DNA of 64,000 nucleotides from Nocardioides plantarum (GTDB lineage Bacteria > Actinomycetota > Actinomycetes > Propionibacteriales > Nocardioidaceae): assembly GCF_006346395.1 (NCBI RefSeq), contig NZ_VDMS01000001.1, forward strand, positions 1,240,001 to 1,304,000. Direction: 5' to 3'. Position numbers and translations under genes: made by a program. The notes below the pieces were generated by a model. That model was not told where the DNA came from and searched no databases. It worked only from the letters and a program-made list of their open reading frames with translations. Each line of letters starts with the position of its first letter. Position 1 is the stretch's first letter. Shown one piece after another: positions 38,789 through 47,479 of the stretch.

Positions 38789-41590
38789 TCACGACGTCGC
38801 GTCGACCACCGTCACGGTGCGGCGTACGCGCTTGTCGTCGATCCAGATCACCACGGACAAGGTCTCGGAGCCCTCGCGCACCCGGTCCTTGACGGTGGGG
38901 ACGACCAGCCGGGCGGATCGCTCGCCCGGGTCGATCTGCGCGAAGCCGTAGACCTCCAGCTTGTAGAGCGGGCTGCGCGGGTCGCCCGCGGCCCCGCGGG
39001 ACGCCAGGAACCAGCGCGGCACGTCGGTCCCGCGGAGCGGCCGGCCAGGGCTGCGCACGATCTGGAGGAAGGGCGACAGCGCGTAGCCGACCGGGCGGTC
39101 GGTGCTGACCGTGAACACGATCGGCGATCCCTCGCGGACCCGGCCCGGCGAGCTGACCCGCAGCGCCGGGGTCGGGTCGTCGTCGTCGATCCGCAGCATG
39201 CCGAGGTAGTCGTCGGTGACCAGACCGTGGACCGGCCACGCGGTGATGTCGGTCTGCAGGTCGTAGTCGTCGAGCCGGTCGGCGGTGTAGTCGATCGCGA
39301 TCGTGCCCGACGTCTGGCCGGGCGCGAGGTCGACGGTCTGGCGCCCGGCGGTGCTGCCGTCGGCCCGGTCGCCCTCGTCGCCGCCGCTGACGAGGACGAA
39401 GCGGGCGGGCGCGGTGAGGGTCCCGCTGACGGTGAACGGCACCCGGGCGGTGCGGTGCGAGACGGCCCCGAAGCGGGTGCCGCCGGGGTTGCCCTCGTCG
39501 ATCACGAGCTCGCCGAGGTCGATCTGCGGCAGACGCGTGGCGGGGACCGCCGCGAGGGCGTCGGGCGCGGCCGACACGTCGGCGAGCCAGATCCGGCCGC
39601 GGGCGTTGCCGGCGATCAGCTCGACCGACGTCACGTCGGTCAGGTCGAGGCCGGTCGCGTCGGTGGCGTCGACCAGCAGGGCCTGCGCCCACAGCTTGGT
39701 GACGGACTCGCCCACGAGCAGCGGCTCGGTCGTCGAGCCTCCCTCGGGCGTCAGCGTCGCGGTGGCACCCGTGCTGTCGGCGATCCGGACCCGCAGGTCG
39801 ACCGGGCCGCGCCGAGGGTCGACGATCGTGCGCAGCTCGAGCCGGTCGGCGCTCAGGTCGAGCGGGGCGGTGAACCTCAGGCCACCCACCGCGCCGGCAC
39901 GGAGCCACCCCATCTCGAGGAACTTCCGGGCGGGCTGTCCCTCCCACTCCGCCCGCCAGTGCGGGGCGACGACCTCGCCGAGGCCGCGGCCGCAGGCGCT
40001 CGCCCGCGCGTCGTCGTACGACGTCTGGCCGACGCACAGCCGGTTCGTGGCACCGCCCGCCGCGGGCGTGGGCGTGGCGTCGATGCCGGGCCGACGCGTG
40101 TCGCGCCCACCGCCGAGGGCGTGGGTGCGCACGTCGGCGCCGGCCGCGGACGGCACGCTCGTGCGGGAGCCGTCGACGAGCGGGAGGTAGGCGTCCTCGC
40201 CGGTGAACAGCCGGACGGCGCCGGCGACGTAGGCGCGGCCGACGGCGCGCTGGTGCCGGCCGTCGAGGCGACCGGGGTCGCGGCGACCGCAGGCCTCGCG
40301 GGACGGGCCGGACCAGTCGTCGGAGGACGGGGCGACCGACCCGGGGGTCCACTCGGTGTTGAAGTAGTTGTGGTTGGCGCCCATCACGAGCACCGAGCTC
40401 TTCAGCGAGGTGTCGTCGGCGGCCAGGTCGCGGCCCACGTCGGTGAACTTCTGGCCCTGCAGGTCGGAGACGTCCCCGTCGCAGTAGGGCAGCACCGTCA
40501 CGGTCGGGACGTACGGCGCGGTGTGGGACGCGAAGTCGGTCGGGGCGAGCAGCACCTGGCCGACGATCCGGTAGGGCGCGTCGAGGGGGATCTGGATCGA
40601 CGCGCGGTCGACCCCCTCGCCGCCTCGGCTGTGACCGACCAGCACGACGCGGGACAGGTCGACCTGGTGCGCGGCGGCGATGGTGGTCCAGTGGTCGAGG
40701 TGGCGGCGCACGATCGCGGCCCGCGCGTCGGCGCCACCGTCGTCGAGGCGGTAGTCCTGGGCGTTGATGCCGTTGACGCGCACCGAGACGGTCGTGAACC
40801 CCTGCGAGGCGAGGGTGCGCTGGATGTAGTCGTAGCCCAGGTGGCTCGGGATCTCCCGGAACGCGCCCGCGCACGGCCAGGTCTCGGAGTAGGCGCCGGG
40901 GTGACCGGGCTGATAGCAGACGCTGTGCCGCCCGTGGAGGAAGAGCACGAGCGGACGCGGGCCGGTCGCGGCGTCGGCCGCGGGCTCGACCACGTGGCCG
41001 ACCATCTCGATGCCCCGCGGCATGCCCGGGAGCCGTACCGAGCGCAGCGCGTAGTCGCTGGTGACGACGGCGTAGGGCCCGGTGGCGCCCGGGTCGGGGG
41101 CCGCGAGCGGGGTGGTGGGCGGTGCGTCGCGTCGCGCTCCCCCGCCCACGTCGGTCCGGTCGGTGCCGCGCTCGTCGAGGCGGTCGCCGGAAAGCAGGAC
41201 GTCGAGCTCGGCCGGGTCGGGCGCCTCGGTGGCCGTGACGACGCTCTCGACCGTACGGCGGTCCGCGCCGATCGTGGTGGGTCCCAGCTCCAGGCCGTCG
41301 CCGACGATCGTGGGTCGGTCCGACGTCGTCGGCAGCGGGTCGGCGGAGGTCCACGACACCGTGTACCGGCCGCCGCCGAGGTCGGTGACGCGCCACCCGG
41401 TCGGGGTGGTGTCCGGATCGGTCGCGGACGGGTCGGGAGTGCTCGGGTCGGGAGTCCGCGCGACGGAGGGGGCGGGGGTCGCGGCCTGCGCACCCGGGGC
41501 GACGCCCGTGGCGGCCGGGACGGCGAGGGCCGAGAGGGCAGCGAGCAGGGCGAATCGGACAGGCAGGCGGAGACGCAGGCGTGGGGACAC
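38789..41590 (-). CDS. large secreted alpha/beta hydrolase with C-terminal beta-rich domains
   Basis: The 933-residue protein has a signal peptide (about residues 1-36, ending AQA), a Thr/Pro linker, a short beta-rich domain, and an alpha/beta-hydrolase domain. In that domain are the oxyanion strand LFLHGRH (216-222), nucleophile elbow GHSRGG (Ser321), an acid near DGD (371-373) and His407 (GANHNYF). Cysteines at 225, 240 and 370 suggest disulfides. Residues about 560-800 are beta-rich, and the last 120 residues resemble Calx-beta modules (VREGSPIVFTVS, VREGSETLSVVIW). The substrate is unknown; an extracellular esterase or depolymerase is possible. GTG start without a clear ribosome binding site. 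Confidence 0.82.
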   Translation of the reverse strand: MSPRLRLRLPVRFALLAALSALAVPAATGVAPGAQAATPAPSVARTPDPSTPDPSATDPDTTPTGWRVTDLGGGRYTVSWTSADPLPTTSDRPTIVGDGLELGPTTIGADRRTVESVVTATEAPDPAELDVLLSGDRLDERGTDRTDVGGGARRDAPPTTPLAAPDPGATGPYAVVTSDYALRSVRLPGMPRGIEMVGHVVEPAADAATGPRPLVLFLHGRHSVCYQPGHPGAYSETWPCAGAFREIPSHLGYDYIQRTLASQGFTTVSVRVNGINAQDYRLDDGGADARAAIVRRHLDHWTTIAAAHQVDLSRVVLVGHSRGGEGVDRASIQIPLDAPYRIVGQVLLAPTDFASHTAPYVPTVTVLPYCDGDVSDLQGQKFTDVGRDLAADDTSLKSSVLVMGANHNYFNTEWTPGSVAPSSDDWSGPSREACGRRDPGRLDGRHQRAVGRAYVAGAVRLFTGEDAYLPLVDGSRTSVPSAAGADVRTHALGGGRDTRRPGIDATPTPAAGGATNRLCVGQTSYDDARASACGRGLGEVVAPHWRAEWEGQPARKFLEMGWLRAGAVGGLRFTAPLDLSADRLELRTIVDPRRGPVDLRVRIADSTGATATLTPEGGSTTEPLLVGESVTKLWAQALLVDATDATGLDLTDVTSVELIAGNARGRIWLADVSAAPDALAAVPATRLPQIDLGELVIDEGNPGGTRFGAVSHRTARVPFTVSGTLTAPARFVLVSGGDEGDRADGSTAGRQTVDLAPGQTSGTIAIDYTADRLDDYDLQTDITAWPVHGLVTDDYLGMLRIDDDDPTPALRVSSPGRVREGSPIVFTVSTDRPVGYALSPFLQIVRSPGRPLRGTDVPRWFLASRGAAGDPRSPLYKLEVYGFAQIDPGERSARLVVPTVKDRVREGSETLSVVIWIDDKRVRRTVTVVDATS

Positions 41591-41661
41591 ACTGACAAGA
41601 CGCGTCGACCGGGCGGTTGGTTGCCGGCGACGTGGGGCTGGCTAGTCCAGTCCGTCGGCCC

Positions 41662-42801
41662 TCAGTGCTGGTAGCGGACGGCGTCGACCAGGACGCTGCC
41701 GGCGCTGTCGAGGTACGGCTCGAGCTCGGCGTCCAGCCGGTGCCACGTGGCCGTGTCGACGACCACGCCCGGGCCGACCTGCTCCCGCTCCTCGACCAGC
41801 CGGATGCGCTGGGCGTGGCTGGGGTGGGAGTCGTCGATCCGGCTCTCCTCCTGGACGGCGTGGGCGCGACGCCGGAGCCGGGTCGTGAGGTCGTCGCGGG
41901 CCAGGGTCGTCCGGACCTCGTGCCACGCGTCGTCACGGCGGATCGCGGCCCGGCCCACGGCAGCCTCGACGGCGCTGCCGGCGAGCAACGTGTCCAGCAG
42001 CGCGAGGGCGCCGTCCGACCCCCCGGTGCTGATGGCATCGAGGTCGGCGAGGTACTCGCGGCTGCGCGACGACGACGCTGCGAGCAGGTCGAGGAGGTAG
42101 ACGTAGCCGGCCAGCAACGCCCGGAACGGAAGGACCAGGACCCGGATCACGACGGTGACGATCCGCAGGCCGGTCCCCCCGTCGAACGGGTCGTCGCCGA
42201 GCTCGCGGAGCACCAGTCGCCACTGCTCGAGCGCCCGGTGGGCCGGCGCGGTCCAGGACGAGGACAGGACGTCGCGGTGAGCGAAGTGCCCGAGCTCGTG
42301 ACCCAGCAGGGCCAGCCGCGCGTGCGGCGGCGCGGCGACCCACAAGGGGGCACCGAGGACGAGCACCCGGCGCCGACCGAGCGCGAACGTGGAGGCGTTG
42401 TAGTCGGGGTCGAACCCGACGAGGTGCGGCACCGGCCCGCCGTTGTGCTCGGCGACCCTGTCGAGAAGGGCGAACAGCTCGGGCAGGTCGACTCTCGTGT
42501 GCGCGCCCAGCTTGCGGACCGACCGGGGCCACGGGACCAGGAACAGCCCGAACAGGACGATCACCAGCCCGGGGACCCGCAGCACGAGGGACGGGGCGAT
42601 CAACGTCAGCCAGGCACCGAGGACGAGGGTCGCGACGGTCGTCAGGTGCACCAGCCCGGCCAGGCCCCACACCGCGACGGTCGCAACGGAGGGCCGGCTG
42701 GAGTCGATCGCCTTGGCCGCCGCCTTCGCGCGGGAGCGATCGGCGTACCCGTCCATCAGCCGGCGGCGTCGGCGGGCCAGCCAGCCCTGGTCATCGGTCA
42801 C
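41662..42801 (-). CDS. M48 family membrane metalloprotease
   Basis: The 379-residue protein has two N-terminal transmembrane helices (about 38-62 and 66-85), then an M48 (HtpX/Oma1-like) domain with the zinc motif HELGHFAHRD (about residue 170) and downstream Glu in SREYLADLDAISTGG. Two more hydrophobic segments lie at about 215-245. M48 proteases cut misfolded membrane or envelope proteins. The start is the GTG at 42801, seven bases after a TAGTGT hexamer. Confidence 0.87.
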   Translation of the reverse strand: MTDDQGWLARRRRRLMDGYADRSRAKAAAKAIDSSRPSVATVAVWGLAGLVHLTTVATLVLGAWLTLIAPSLVLRVPGLVIVLFGLFLVPWPRSVRKLGAHTRVDLPELFALLDRVAEHNGGPVPHLVGFDPDYNASTFALGRRRVLVLGAPLWVAAPPHARLALLGHELGHFAHRDVLSSSWTAPAHRALEQWRLVLRELGDDPFDGGTGLRIVTVVIRVLVLPFRALLAGYVYLLDLLAASSSRSREYLADLDAISTGGSDGALALLDTLLAGSAVEAAVGRAAIRRDDAWHEVRTTLARDDLTTRLRRRAHAVQEESRIDDSHPSHAQRIRLVEEREQVGPGVVVDTATWHRLDAELEPYLDSAGSVLVDAVRYQH

Positions 42802-42808
42802 GGCCGTG

Positions 42809-42814
42809 ACACTA
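42809..42814 (-). promoter_or_regulatory. -10 element of the M48 protease gene, leaderless type
   Basis: TAGTGT on the minus strand ends seven bases before the GTG at 42801. Confidence 0.38.
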
Positions 42815-42851
42815 CGGCCGCCGACAGGGTCGCGGCCGGGGATCACCCGGA

Positions 42852-43445
42852 TCAGTCGGTGCCGCGGTCGTGCGGCCACCACCCGGGCAGCAGTCGCAGG
42901 TAGAGCGCGAGGAAGGCGTCGACGTCGAGGTCGTCGGAGCCGACCCAGGCCTCGATGGCGCCCACCGTCGCGGCACAGACGAAGTGGATCGCGGTGTCCT
43001 CGACCCGGACGCCGTCGATGCCCGCGACCTCGAGGTCGACCCGCAGGCGGGCGCGGGCACTCAGCAGCCGGCTCGTCTCGCGGAAGTGGCGGGCCAGCAT
43101 GGGGTGCAGGCTGGCCACCCCGCTGTCGTCGGCCAGCCCGCGCCGGTAGATCTCGGCATGGCGTCGTACGTGCTCGAGGACGCCGCGGGTGACGCCGGTG
43201 ACCGCCCGGTCGAGATCGGGGTCGCCGTCGACCAGGAGGCCGGCGCGCAGGTCGTCGAGCTCGGCGCGCAGGGCGCGCTCGACGAGATCGGCGGGCGAGC
43301 TCGCGAGCTCGTAGAAGGTCGAGCGGTGCACACCTGCCTCGCGGGCGAGCGCGGTCGCCGTGAGCGAGCCCACCGGCGCAGTCGCGGCCAGCCGGAGCGC
43401 CGCCGCGAAGAGCGCGGCCTGCGAGCGCTGCTGACGCACGTCCAT
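42852..43445 (-). CDS. TetR family regulator, divergent from SDR
   Basis: The 197-residue protein has an N-terminal helix-turn-helix (ALFAAALRLAATAPVGSLTATALAREAGVHRSTFYELASS, read in two parts) and a helical C-terminal domain (HFRETSRLLSARARLRVDLE). The start is the ATG at 43445, which has GAGGAGA at correct spacing. It is divergent from a short-chain dehydrogenase, with inverted repeats in the shared 92-bp gap. It probably controls both genes. The effector is unknown. Confidence 0.88.
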   Translation of the reverse strand: MDVRQQRSQAALFAAALRLAATAPVGSLTATALAREAGVHRSTFYELASSPADLVERALRAELDDLRAGLLVDGDPDLDRAVTGVTRGVLEHVRRHAEIYRRGLADDSGVASLHPMLARHFRETSRLLSARARLRVDLEVAGIDGVRVEDTAIHFVCAATVGAIEAWVGSDDLDVDAFLALYLRLLPGWWPHDRGTD

Positions 43446-43460
43446 CGGGTCTCCTCGGGG

Positions 43461-43512
43461 TCGGAATGAACTCCGACGACTGTAGGTTACCGACGTATCC
43501 GACACATGTCGG
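43461..43512. promoter_or_regulatory. candidate TetR operators between TetR and SDR genes
   Basis: Two inverted repeats lie in the divergent gap: TCGGA (43461-43465) with TCCGA (43472-43476), and CCGACA (43499-43504) with TGTCGG (43507-43512). A further CCGACG lies between them (43489). Their placement before each gene is what a shared TetR regulator would need. Confidence 0.5.
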
Positions 43513-43537
43513 CGAACATGACGAAGGAGTGACAGAC

Positions 43538-44293
43538 ATGGCTACCTACGACGTGCAGGACCGTTCCGCGATCGTGACGGGATCAGGCTCGGGCATCGGC
43601 CGCGCGGTCGCGCGACTGCTGGCCGCCAACGGTGCCGCCGTGGTGGTGCACGACCTCGACGCCGCGGCCGCCGACCGCGTGACGGCCGAGATCGTGGCTG
43701 ACGGCGGTGTGGCATCGGCGTTCGTCGGCGACGCGTCGGACCCCGAGGTCGCCGTACGCGCGGTGGCCGCCGCCGAGGCGCTCGCCCCCCTGCGGATCGC
43801 GGTCAACAACGCCGGCATCGGCGGGCCCTCGCTGCCGATCGGCGACTACCCGCTCGACTCCTGGCGCCAGGTCGTCGACGTCAACCTCAACGGCGTCTTC
43901 TACAACATGCGCGCCCAGCTGCCGGCGATGGCCGCCCACGGCGGTGGCGCGATCGTCAACATGGGCTCGGTCCTGGGCTCGGTCGGCCTCCCCGGCTCCT
44001 CGGCCTACGTCACGACCAAGCACGGCCTGGTCGGTCTGACCAAGAACGCTGCCCTCGAGTACGGCGAGCAGCGAGTGCGCGTCACTGCCGTCGGTCCCGG
44101 CTTCATCTCCACTCCCCTGCTCGAGGCCAACCTCGACGCCGACGCCCAGGCCGCGCTGGCCGCGAAGCACGCCGCCGGTCGCCTCGGCACCACCGAGGAG
44201 GTCGCCGCCCTGGTCGCCTTCCTGGTCTCCGACGCCGCCACCTTCGTGACCGGCAGCTACCACCTCGTCGACGGCGGGTACGCCGCGTCCTGA
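43538..44293 (+). CDS. short-chain dehydrogenase/reductase (SDR)
   Basis: The 251-residue NAD(P)-dependent oxidoreductase has the cofactor motif GSGSGIGR (about residue 15), NNAG (about 89), catalytic Ser in NMGSVLGSVG, YVTTK as the Tyr-Lys pair (about 155-159) and a PGFISTPLL loop. The acidic residue after the second strand (VHDLD) favours NAD over NADP. The length and fold are those of classical 3-oxoacyl reductase-like SDRs. AAGGAG precedes the ATG. The divergent TetR gene suggests induction by the substrate, which is unknown. Confidence 0.9.
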   Translation: MATYDVQDRSAIVTGSGSGIGRAVARLLAANGAAVVVHDLDAAAADRVTAEIVADGGVASAFVGDASDPEVAVRAVAAAEALAPLRIAVNNAGIGGPSLPIGDYPLDSWRQVVDVNLNGVFYNMRAQLPAMAAHGGGAIVNMGSVLGSVGLPGSSAYVTTKHGLVGLTKNAALEYGEQRVRVTAVGPGFISTPLLEANLDADAQAALAAKHAAGRLGTTEEVAALVAFLVSDAATFVTGSYHLVDGGYAAS

Positions 44294-44379
44294 TCGACGC
44301 CTCGCACCACCACGTGACGCGGGTGATCGCGCGGGTTCCACCCCATGGAGGCCACCCCGACCCCGGCTCCGCCCCTCAC

Positions 44380-44385
44380 TACCCT
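44380..44385 (+). promoter_or_regulatory. -10 element of serA, leaderless type
   Basis: TACCCT ends six bases before the GTG at 44392. No ribosome binding site is present. Confidence 0.43.
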
Positions 44386-44391
44386 GGACCC

Positions 44392-45591
44392 GTGAAGGCC
44401 CTGCTGCTCGAGAACATCCATCCCATCGCCGTCGAGACCCTCGAGCGGCGCGGCTTCGAGGTCGAGCTCCGGACGGCCGCGATGTCCGAGGACGAGCTGA
44501 TCGCCGCGCTGCCGGGGGTCGCCCTGCTCGGCATCCGCTCCAACACCACGATCACGACCGCGGTGCTCGACAGCGCCCCCGACCTGCTGGCGATCGGCTG
44601 CTTCTGCATCGGGACCAACCAGGTCGACCTGGCCGCGGCGGCCGAGCGTGGCGTGGCGGTGTTCAACGCGCCGTACTCCAACACGCGCAGCGTGGTCGAG
44701 CTCGTCATCGGCGAGATCATCGCGCTGGCACGGCGGTTGACCGAGAAGACCGAGAAGATGCACGCCGGTGTCTGGGACAAGTCGGCCAAGGGCAGCCACG
44801 AGATCCGCGGTCGCACCCTCGGCATCGTGGGCTACGGCAACATCGGCACCCAGCTGTCCAACGTCGCCGAGGCGCTCGGTCTGCGGGTCATCTTCTTCGA
44901 CACCGCCGACCGGCTCGCCCACGGCAACGCCCGCCGGACGTCCTCGCTCGACGAGCTGCTCGCCGAGGCCGACGTCGTCACGCTGCACGTCGACGGACGC
45001 CCGGGCAACGCCGGGTTCTTCGGCGCCGAGCAGTTCGCCGCCATGAAGCCGCGCTCGATCTTCATCAACGCCGCCCGCGGCATGGTCGTCGACACCGAGG
45101 CGCTGCGCGAGCAGATCCTGAGCGGTCACATCGCCGGCGCCGCGCTCGACGTGTTCCCCGTGGAGCCCAAGGCCCAGGGCGACGAGTTCGAGTCGCCGCT
45201 GCGCGGCCTCGACAACGTGATCCTCACCCCCCACGTCGGCGGCTCGACGCAGGAGGCGCAGGAGGAGATCGGCTGGTTCGTCGCCGGCAAGCTCGCCGGG
45301 TTCGTCCTCGAGGGTCGCACCGAGCTCTCGGTCGACCTCCCGGCCGTCCTGGCCCCGCGGCTCACGACCGGCTCGCGGATCGGCTTCCTGCACGTCAACG
45401 TCCCCGGCGTCCTGGCCGACCTCAACGCGCGGCTCGCCGAGCAGGGCGTCAACGTGACCGGTCAGTACCTCGCCACGCGCGGCGAGCAGGGCTACGTCGT
45501 CACCGACGTCTCCGAGCCGGTGTCCGAGGCCGTGGCGACCGCACTGGGTGCCTCCGACCAGACGATCTGGCTGCGTTCCTGGTCGGCCTGA
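44392..45591 (+). CDS. serA: D-3-phosphoglycerate dehydrogenase
   Basis: SerA oxidises 3-phosphoglycerate with NAD in the first step of serine synthesis. The 399-residue protein is the short form: substrate domain with IRSNTTITTAVLDSAP and CIGTNQVDL, NAD-binding motif GYGNIGTQ (about 150), catalytic Arg in NAARGMVVD, Glu in the helix near 254, His in HVGGSTQEAQEE, and a C-terminal ACT domain (VPGVLADLNARLAEQGVNV). Without the extra intervening domain of mycobacterial SerA, it resembles the E. coli enzyme, which is feedback-inhibited by serine through ACT. It stands alone. Confidence 0.94.
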   Translation: MKALLLENIHPIAVETLERRGFEVELRTAAMSEDELIAALPGVALLGIRSNTTITTAVLDSAPDLLAIGCFCIGTNQVDLAAAAERGVAVFNAPYSNTRSVVELVIGEIIALARRLTEKTEKMHAGVWDKSAKGSHEIRGRTLGIVGYGNIGTQLSNVAEALGLRVIFFDTADRLAHGNARRTSSLDELLAEADVVTLHVDGRPGNAGFFGAEQFAAMKPRSIFINAARGMVVDTEALREQILSGHIAGAALDVFPVEPKAQGDEFESPLRGLDNVILTPHVGGSTQEAQEEIGWFVAGKLAGFVLEGRTELSVDLPAVLAPRLTTGSRIGFLHVNVPGVLADLNARLAEQGVNVTGQYLATRGEQGYVVTDVSEPVSEAVATALGASDQTIWLRSWSA

Positions 45592-45608
45592 CCGTCTCCC
45601 CTCGTCGG

Positions 45609-45650
45609 TCGAGCCTGTCGAGACCGCTCCCAGGATCTCGACAAGCTCGA
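45609..45650. repeat. inverted repeat / putative bidirectional terminator after serA
   Basis: Arms TCGAGCCTGTCGAGACC (45609-45625) and its near reverse complement (45633-45650, two mismatches) flank a seven-base loop, 17 bp after the serA stop. The TCGAGCTTGTCGAGA motif resembles intergenic repeats common in high-GC actinobacteria. It can act as a terminator for serA. Confidence 0.65.
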
Positions 45651-45669
45651 TCACCGATCACCGATCACC
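45649..45669. repeat. tandem heptamer GATCACC x3
   Basis: Three perfect tandem copies of GATCACC directly follow the serA hairpin, 42 bp before the next start codon. It could be slippage-prone or a regulator site; there is no evidence for either. Confidence 0.7.
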
Positions 45670-45698
45670 GAGGACCGGAGGGGTGGGACCGGGGTCCG

Positions 45699-45704
45699 TA
45701 GGCT
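45699..45704 (+). promoter_or_regulatory. -10 element of the DUF2236 oxygenase gene, leaderless type
   Basis: TAGGCT ends six bases before the GTG at 45711. Confidence 0.43.
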
Positions 45705-45710
45705 CGCACC

Positions 45711-46571
45711 GTGGACGTGACGAGCGTGACGAGCGGGGTGCGTGACCGGTTGGGGCAGGCCCTGTTCGAGCGGGTCGCCGGGCCCGACGCGCTCGACAAG
45801 CGCGACCGGATCCACTTCACGCAGGGCGCACGCTGGTTCGAGCCCGACAGCCCGATCTCGGTGGTGCACGGCGACGCCTCGATGTTCGTCGGCGGCATCC
45901 GGGCGCTCCTGCTGCAGACCCTGCACCCCGCCGCCATGCTCGCGGTCTCCGAGCACTCCGGCTTCCGCGGTGACATGTGGGGACGCCTGCACCGCACCAG
46001 CGAGTTCCTCGCGACCACCACGTTCGCGACCGCCGAGGACGCCGAGCGCCAGGTCGACATCGTCCGCGCCATCCACAAGCGGGTCGTCGGCACGATGCCC
46101 GACGGGACGCCGTACGCCGCCTCCGACCCGCACCTGCTGCGCTGGGTGCACGTCGCCGAGGTCGACAGCTTCCTGCGGGCCCACACCGTCTACGGCAAGC
46201 AGCGGCTCGACCAGGCCCAGCGCGACACCTACGTCGCCCAGGTCGGCGAGATCGCGACCCGCCTCGGGGCCAGCGACGTGCCGGGCACCGAGGCCGAGCT
46301 GGTCGAGGCGCTGGCGTCCTACCGCCCCGAGCTGCGCGGCACCTCCGAGGCACGGGAGGCCGTGCGCTACCTGCTCTTCCGGCCGCCGCTGCCGCTGGCC
46401 GCCCGACCGGCGTACGGCGTCCTGGTGGCCGCCGCGGTGGGCCTGATGCCCGCGTGGACCCGGGTGCCGCTGCGGCTGCCCTGGCTGCCGGTCACCGAGC
46501 GGACGGTCGTGCGCGCGCTCGGGTCGGCCGCCACCGGCACCATCCGCTGGGCGATGACCCCGGGCGCGTAG
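45711..46571 (+). CDS. DUF2236 / MpaB-family oxygenase-like protein
   Basis: The 286-residue protein belongs to the DUF2236 family that includes rubber oxygenase Lcp and MpaB, enzymes with a histidine-bound heme b. Seen here: RIHFTQGARWFEPDSPISVVHGD, LLLQTLHPAAMLAVSEHSGF, DMWGRLHRTSEFLATTTFAT and LLRWVHVAEVDSFLRAHTVYG, with His residues at the positions conserved in the family. There is no signal peptide, so unlike Lcp it is intracellular. The substrate is unknown. Confidence 0.87.
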   Translation: MDVTSVTSGVRDRLGQALFERVAGPDALDKRDRIHFTQGARWFEPDSPISVVHGDASMFVGGIRALLLQTLHPAAMLAVSEHSGFRGDMWGRLHRTSEFLATTTFATAEDAERQVDIVRAIHKRVVGTMPDGTPYAASDPHLLRWVHVAEVDSFLRAHTVYGKQRLDQAQRDTYVAQVGEIATRLGASDVPGTEAELVEALASYRPELRGTSEAREAVRYLLFRPPLPLAARPAYGVLVAAAVGLMPAWTRVPLRLPWLPVTERTVVRALGSAATGTIRWAMTPGA

Positions 46572-46613
46572 GCCACGGCGCACGTCGGGCGACGTACAGG
46601 GTCTAATGGGGCG

Positions 46614-47207
46614 ATGCCCCCGCCTGCTGGTCCGTCCTGGCCCCTCGACGACGGTCTGGCCGTCCGCGACGAGCTGCTGGCGGCGTACGCCGACCCCGAG
46701 CGCGGCTACCACGACACGACCCACCTGACCGAGGTGCTCGCCCGCGTCGACGAGCTCGCGGCGGCCGGGGTGCCGTTCGAGCACCTGCCCGTCCGGCTGG
46801 CGGCGTGGTTCCACGACGCGGTCTACGACGGCGAGCGCGACGCCGAGGAGCGCTCGGCCGCCTGGGCCGAGCACGCGTTGCCGGGCCTGGTCGACGACGC
46901 GGTCGTCGTCGAGGTCGTGCGGCTGGTGCGGCTCACGGAGTCGCACCGCCCCGAGGAGGGCGACGCGAACGGCTGCGTGCTGTCCGACGCCGACCTCGGC
47001 ATCCTGGCCGCGCCGGCCGAGCGCTACGCGGCGTACGTGAGCGACGTGCGGGCCGAGTACGCCCACCTCGACGACGAGACCTTCGCGGCCGGGCGCCGGG
47101 TGGTGCTGACCGACCTCGTCGGCAAGCCCCGGCTGTTCCACACCTCCTACGCCCTCGAGCGCTGGGAGGACGCCGCGCGCGCCAACGTCGCGGCCGAGCT
47201 CGGCTAG
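46614..47207 (+). CDS. HD-domain predicted metal-dependent phosphohydrolase
   Basis: The 197-residue protein has the HD-superfamily pattern typical of the small 'predicted metal-dependent HD' family: YHDTTHLTEVLARVDEL, LAAWFHDAVYDGERDAEERSA (the HD pair), TESHRP and LSDADLGILAAP. It should coordinate one or two metal ions and hydrolyse a phosphoester; the substrate is unknown. Its stop codon TAG shares the tetranucleotide CTAG (47204-47207) with the stop of the convergent DUF4031 gene. Confidence 0.85.
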   Translation: MPPPAGPSWPLDDGLAVRDELLAAYADPERGYHDTTHLTEVLARVDELAAAGVPFEHLPVRLAAWFHDAVYDGERDAEERSAAWAEHALPGLVDDAVVVEVVRLVRLTESHRPEEGDANGCVLSDADLGILAAPAERYAAYVSDVRAEYAHLDDETFAAGRRVVLTDLVGKPRLFHTSYALERWEDAARANVAAELG

Positions 47208-47479
47208 GGCGTGTCCCTCGGCCGGCGCGGCTTGCGGCGGCGCAGGCCCGCGGCGTTCAGGCGCGCCACGAGCTCGCGCGAGCTGACCGGGCTCGCGCCG
47301 GCGGCGACCACGACGTCGTACCACTCCGAGGGGACGTCGTAGTGGTCGCGGTCGAAGCCGCGCTCGGGGATGTCGAGGCGGCGCGCGAACGCGTGCAGCT
47401 CGTCGTACGACGTGTCGCTGGCCAGGTGGGACCAGCGGCGCCCCCAGCGCTCGACCGCGGGCGGGTCGATGAGGATCAC
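47204..47479 (-). CDS. DUF4031 domain protein
   Basis: The 91-residue protein (GTG start at 47479) reads ILIDPPAVERWGRRWSHLASD, then YDELHAFARRLDIPERGFDRD, then HYDVPSEWYDVVVAAGA. This matches DUF4031, a small family with conserved His, Asp and Tyr residues and no known activity. The start overlaps the cutC stop by 4 bp, so it is the second gene of a cutC-DUF4031 unit. The Arg/Pro-rich tail (RRRKPRRPRD) is basic. Confidence 0.82.
   Translation of the reverse strand: MILIDPPAVERWGRRWSHLASDTSYDELHAFARRLDIPERGFDRDHYDVPSEWYDVVVAAGASPVSSRELVARLNAAGLRRRKPRRPRDTP

Noticed and set aside
38717..41674. A 985-codon open frame on the plus strand opposite the secreted hydrolase.
   Set aside because: It mirrors the hydrolase gene in antisense, consists of Arg/Gly/Val/Asp-rich low-complexity sequence typical of GC-rich antisense frames, and shows no family motif. 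The minus-strand frame has a signal peptide and catalytic motifs.
46602..46607. TCTAAT before the HD gene as another leaderless -10 element.
   Set aside because: It has the right distance (six bases) but lacks the A at the second position, so it was not counted with the TAnnnT sites.
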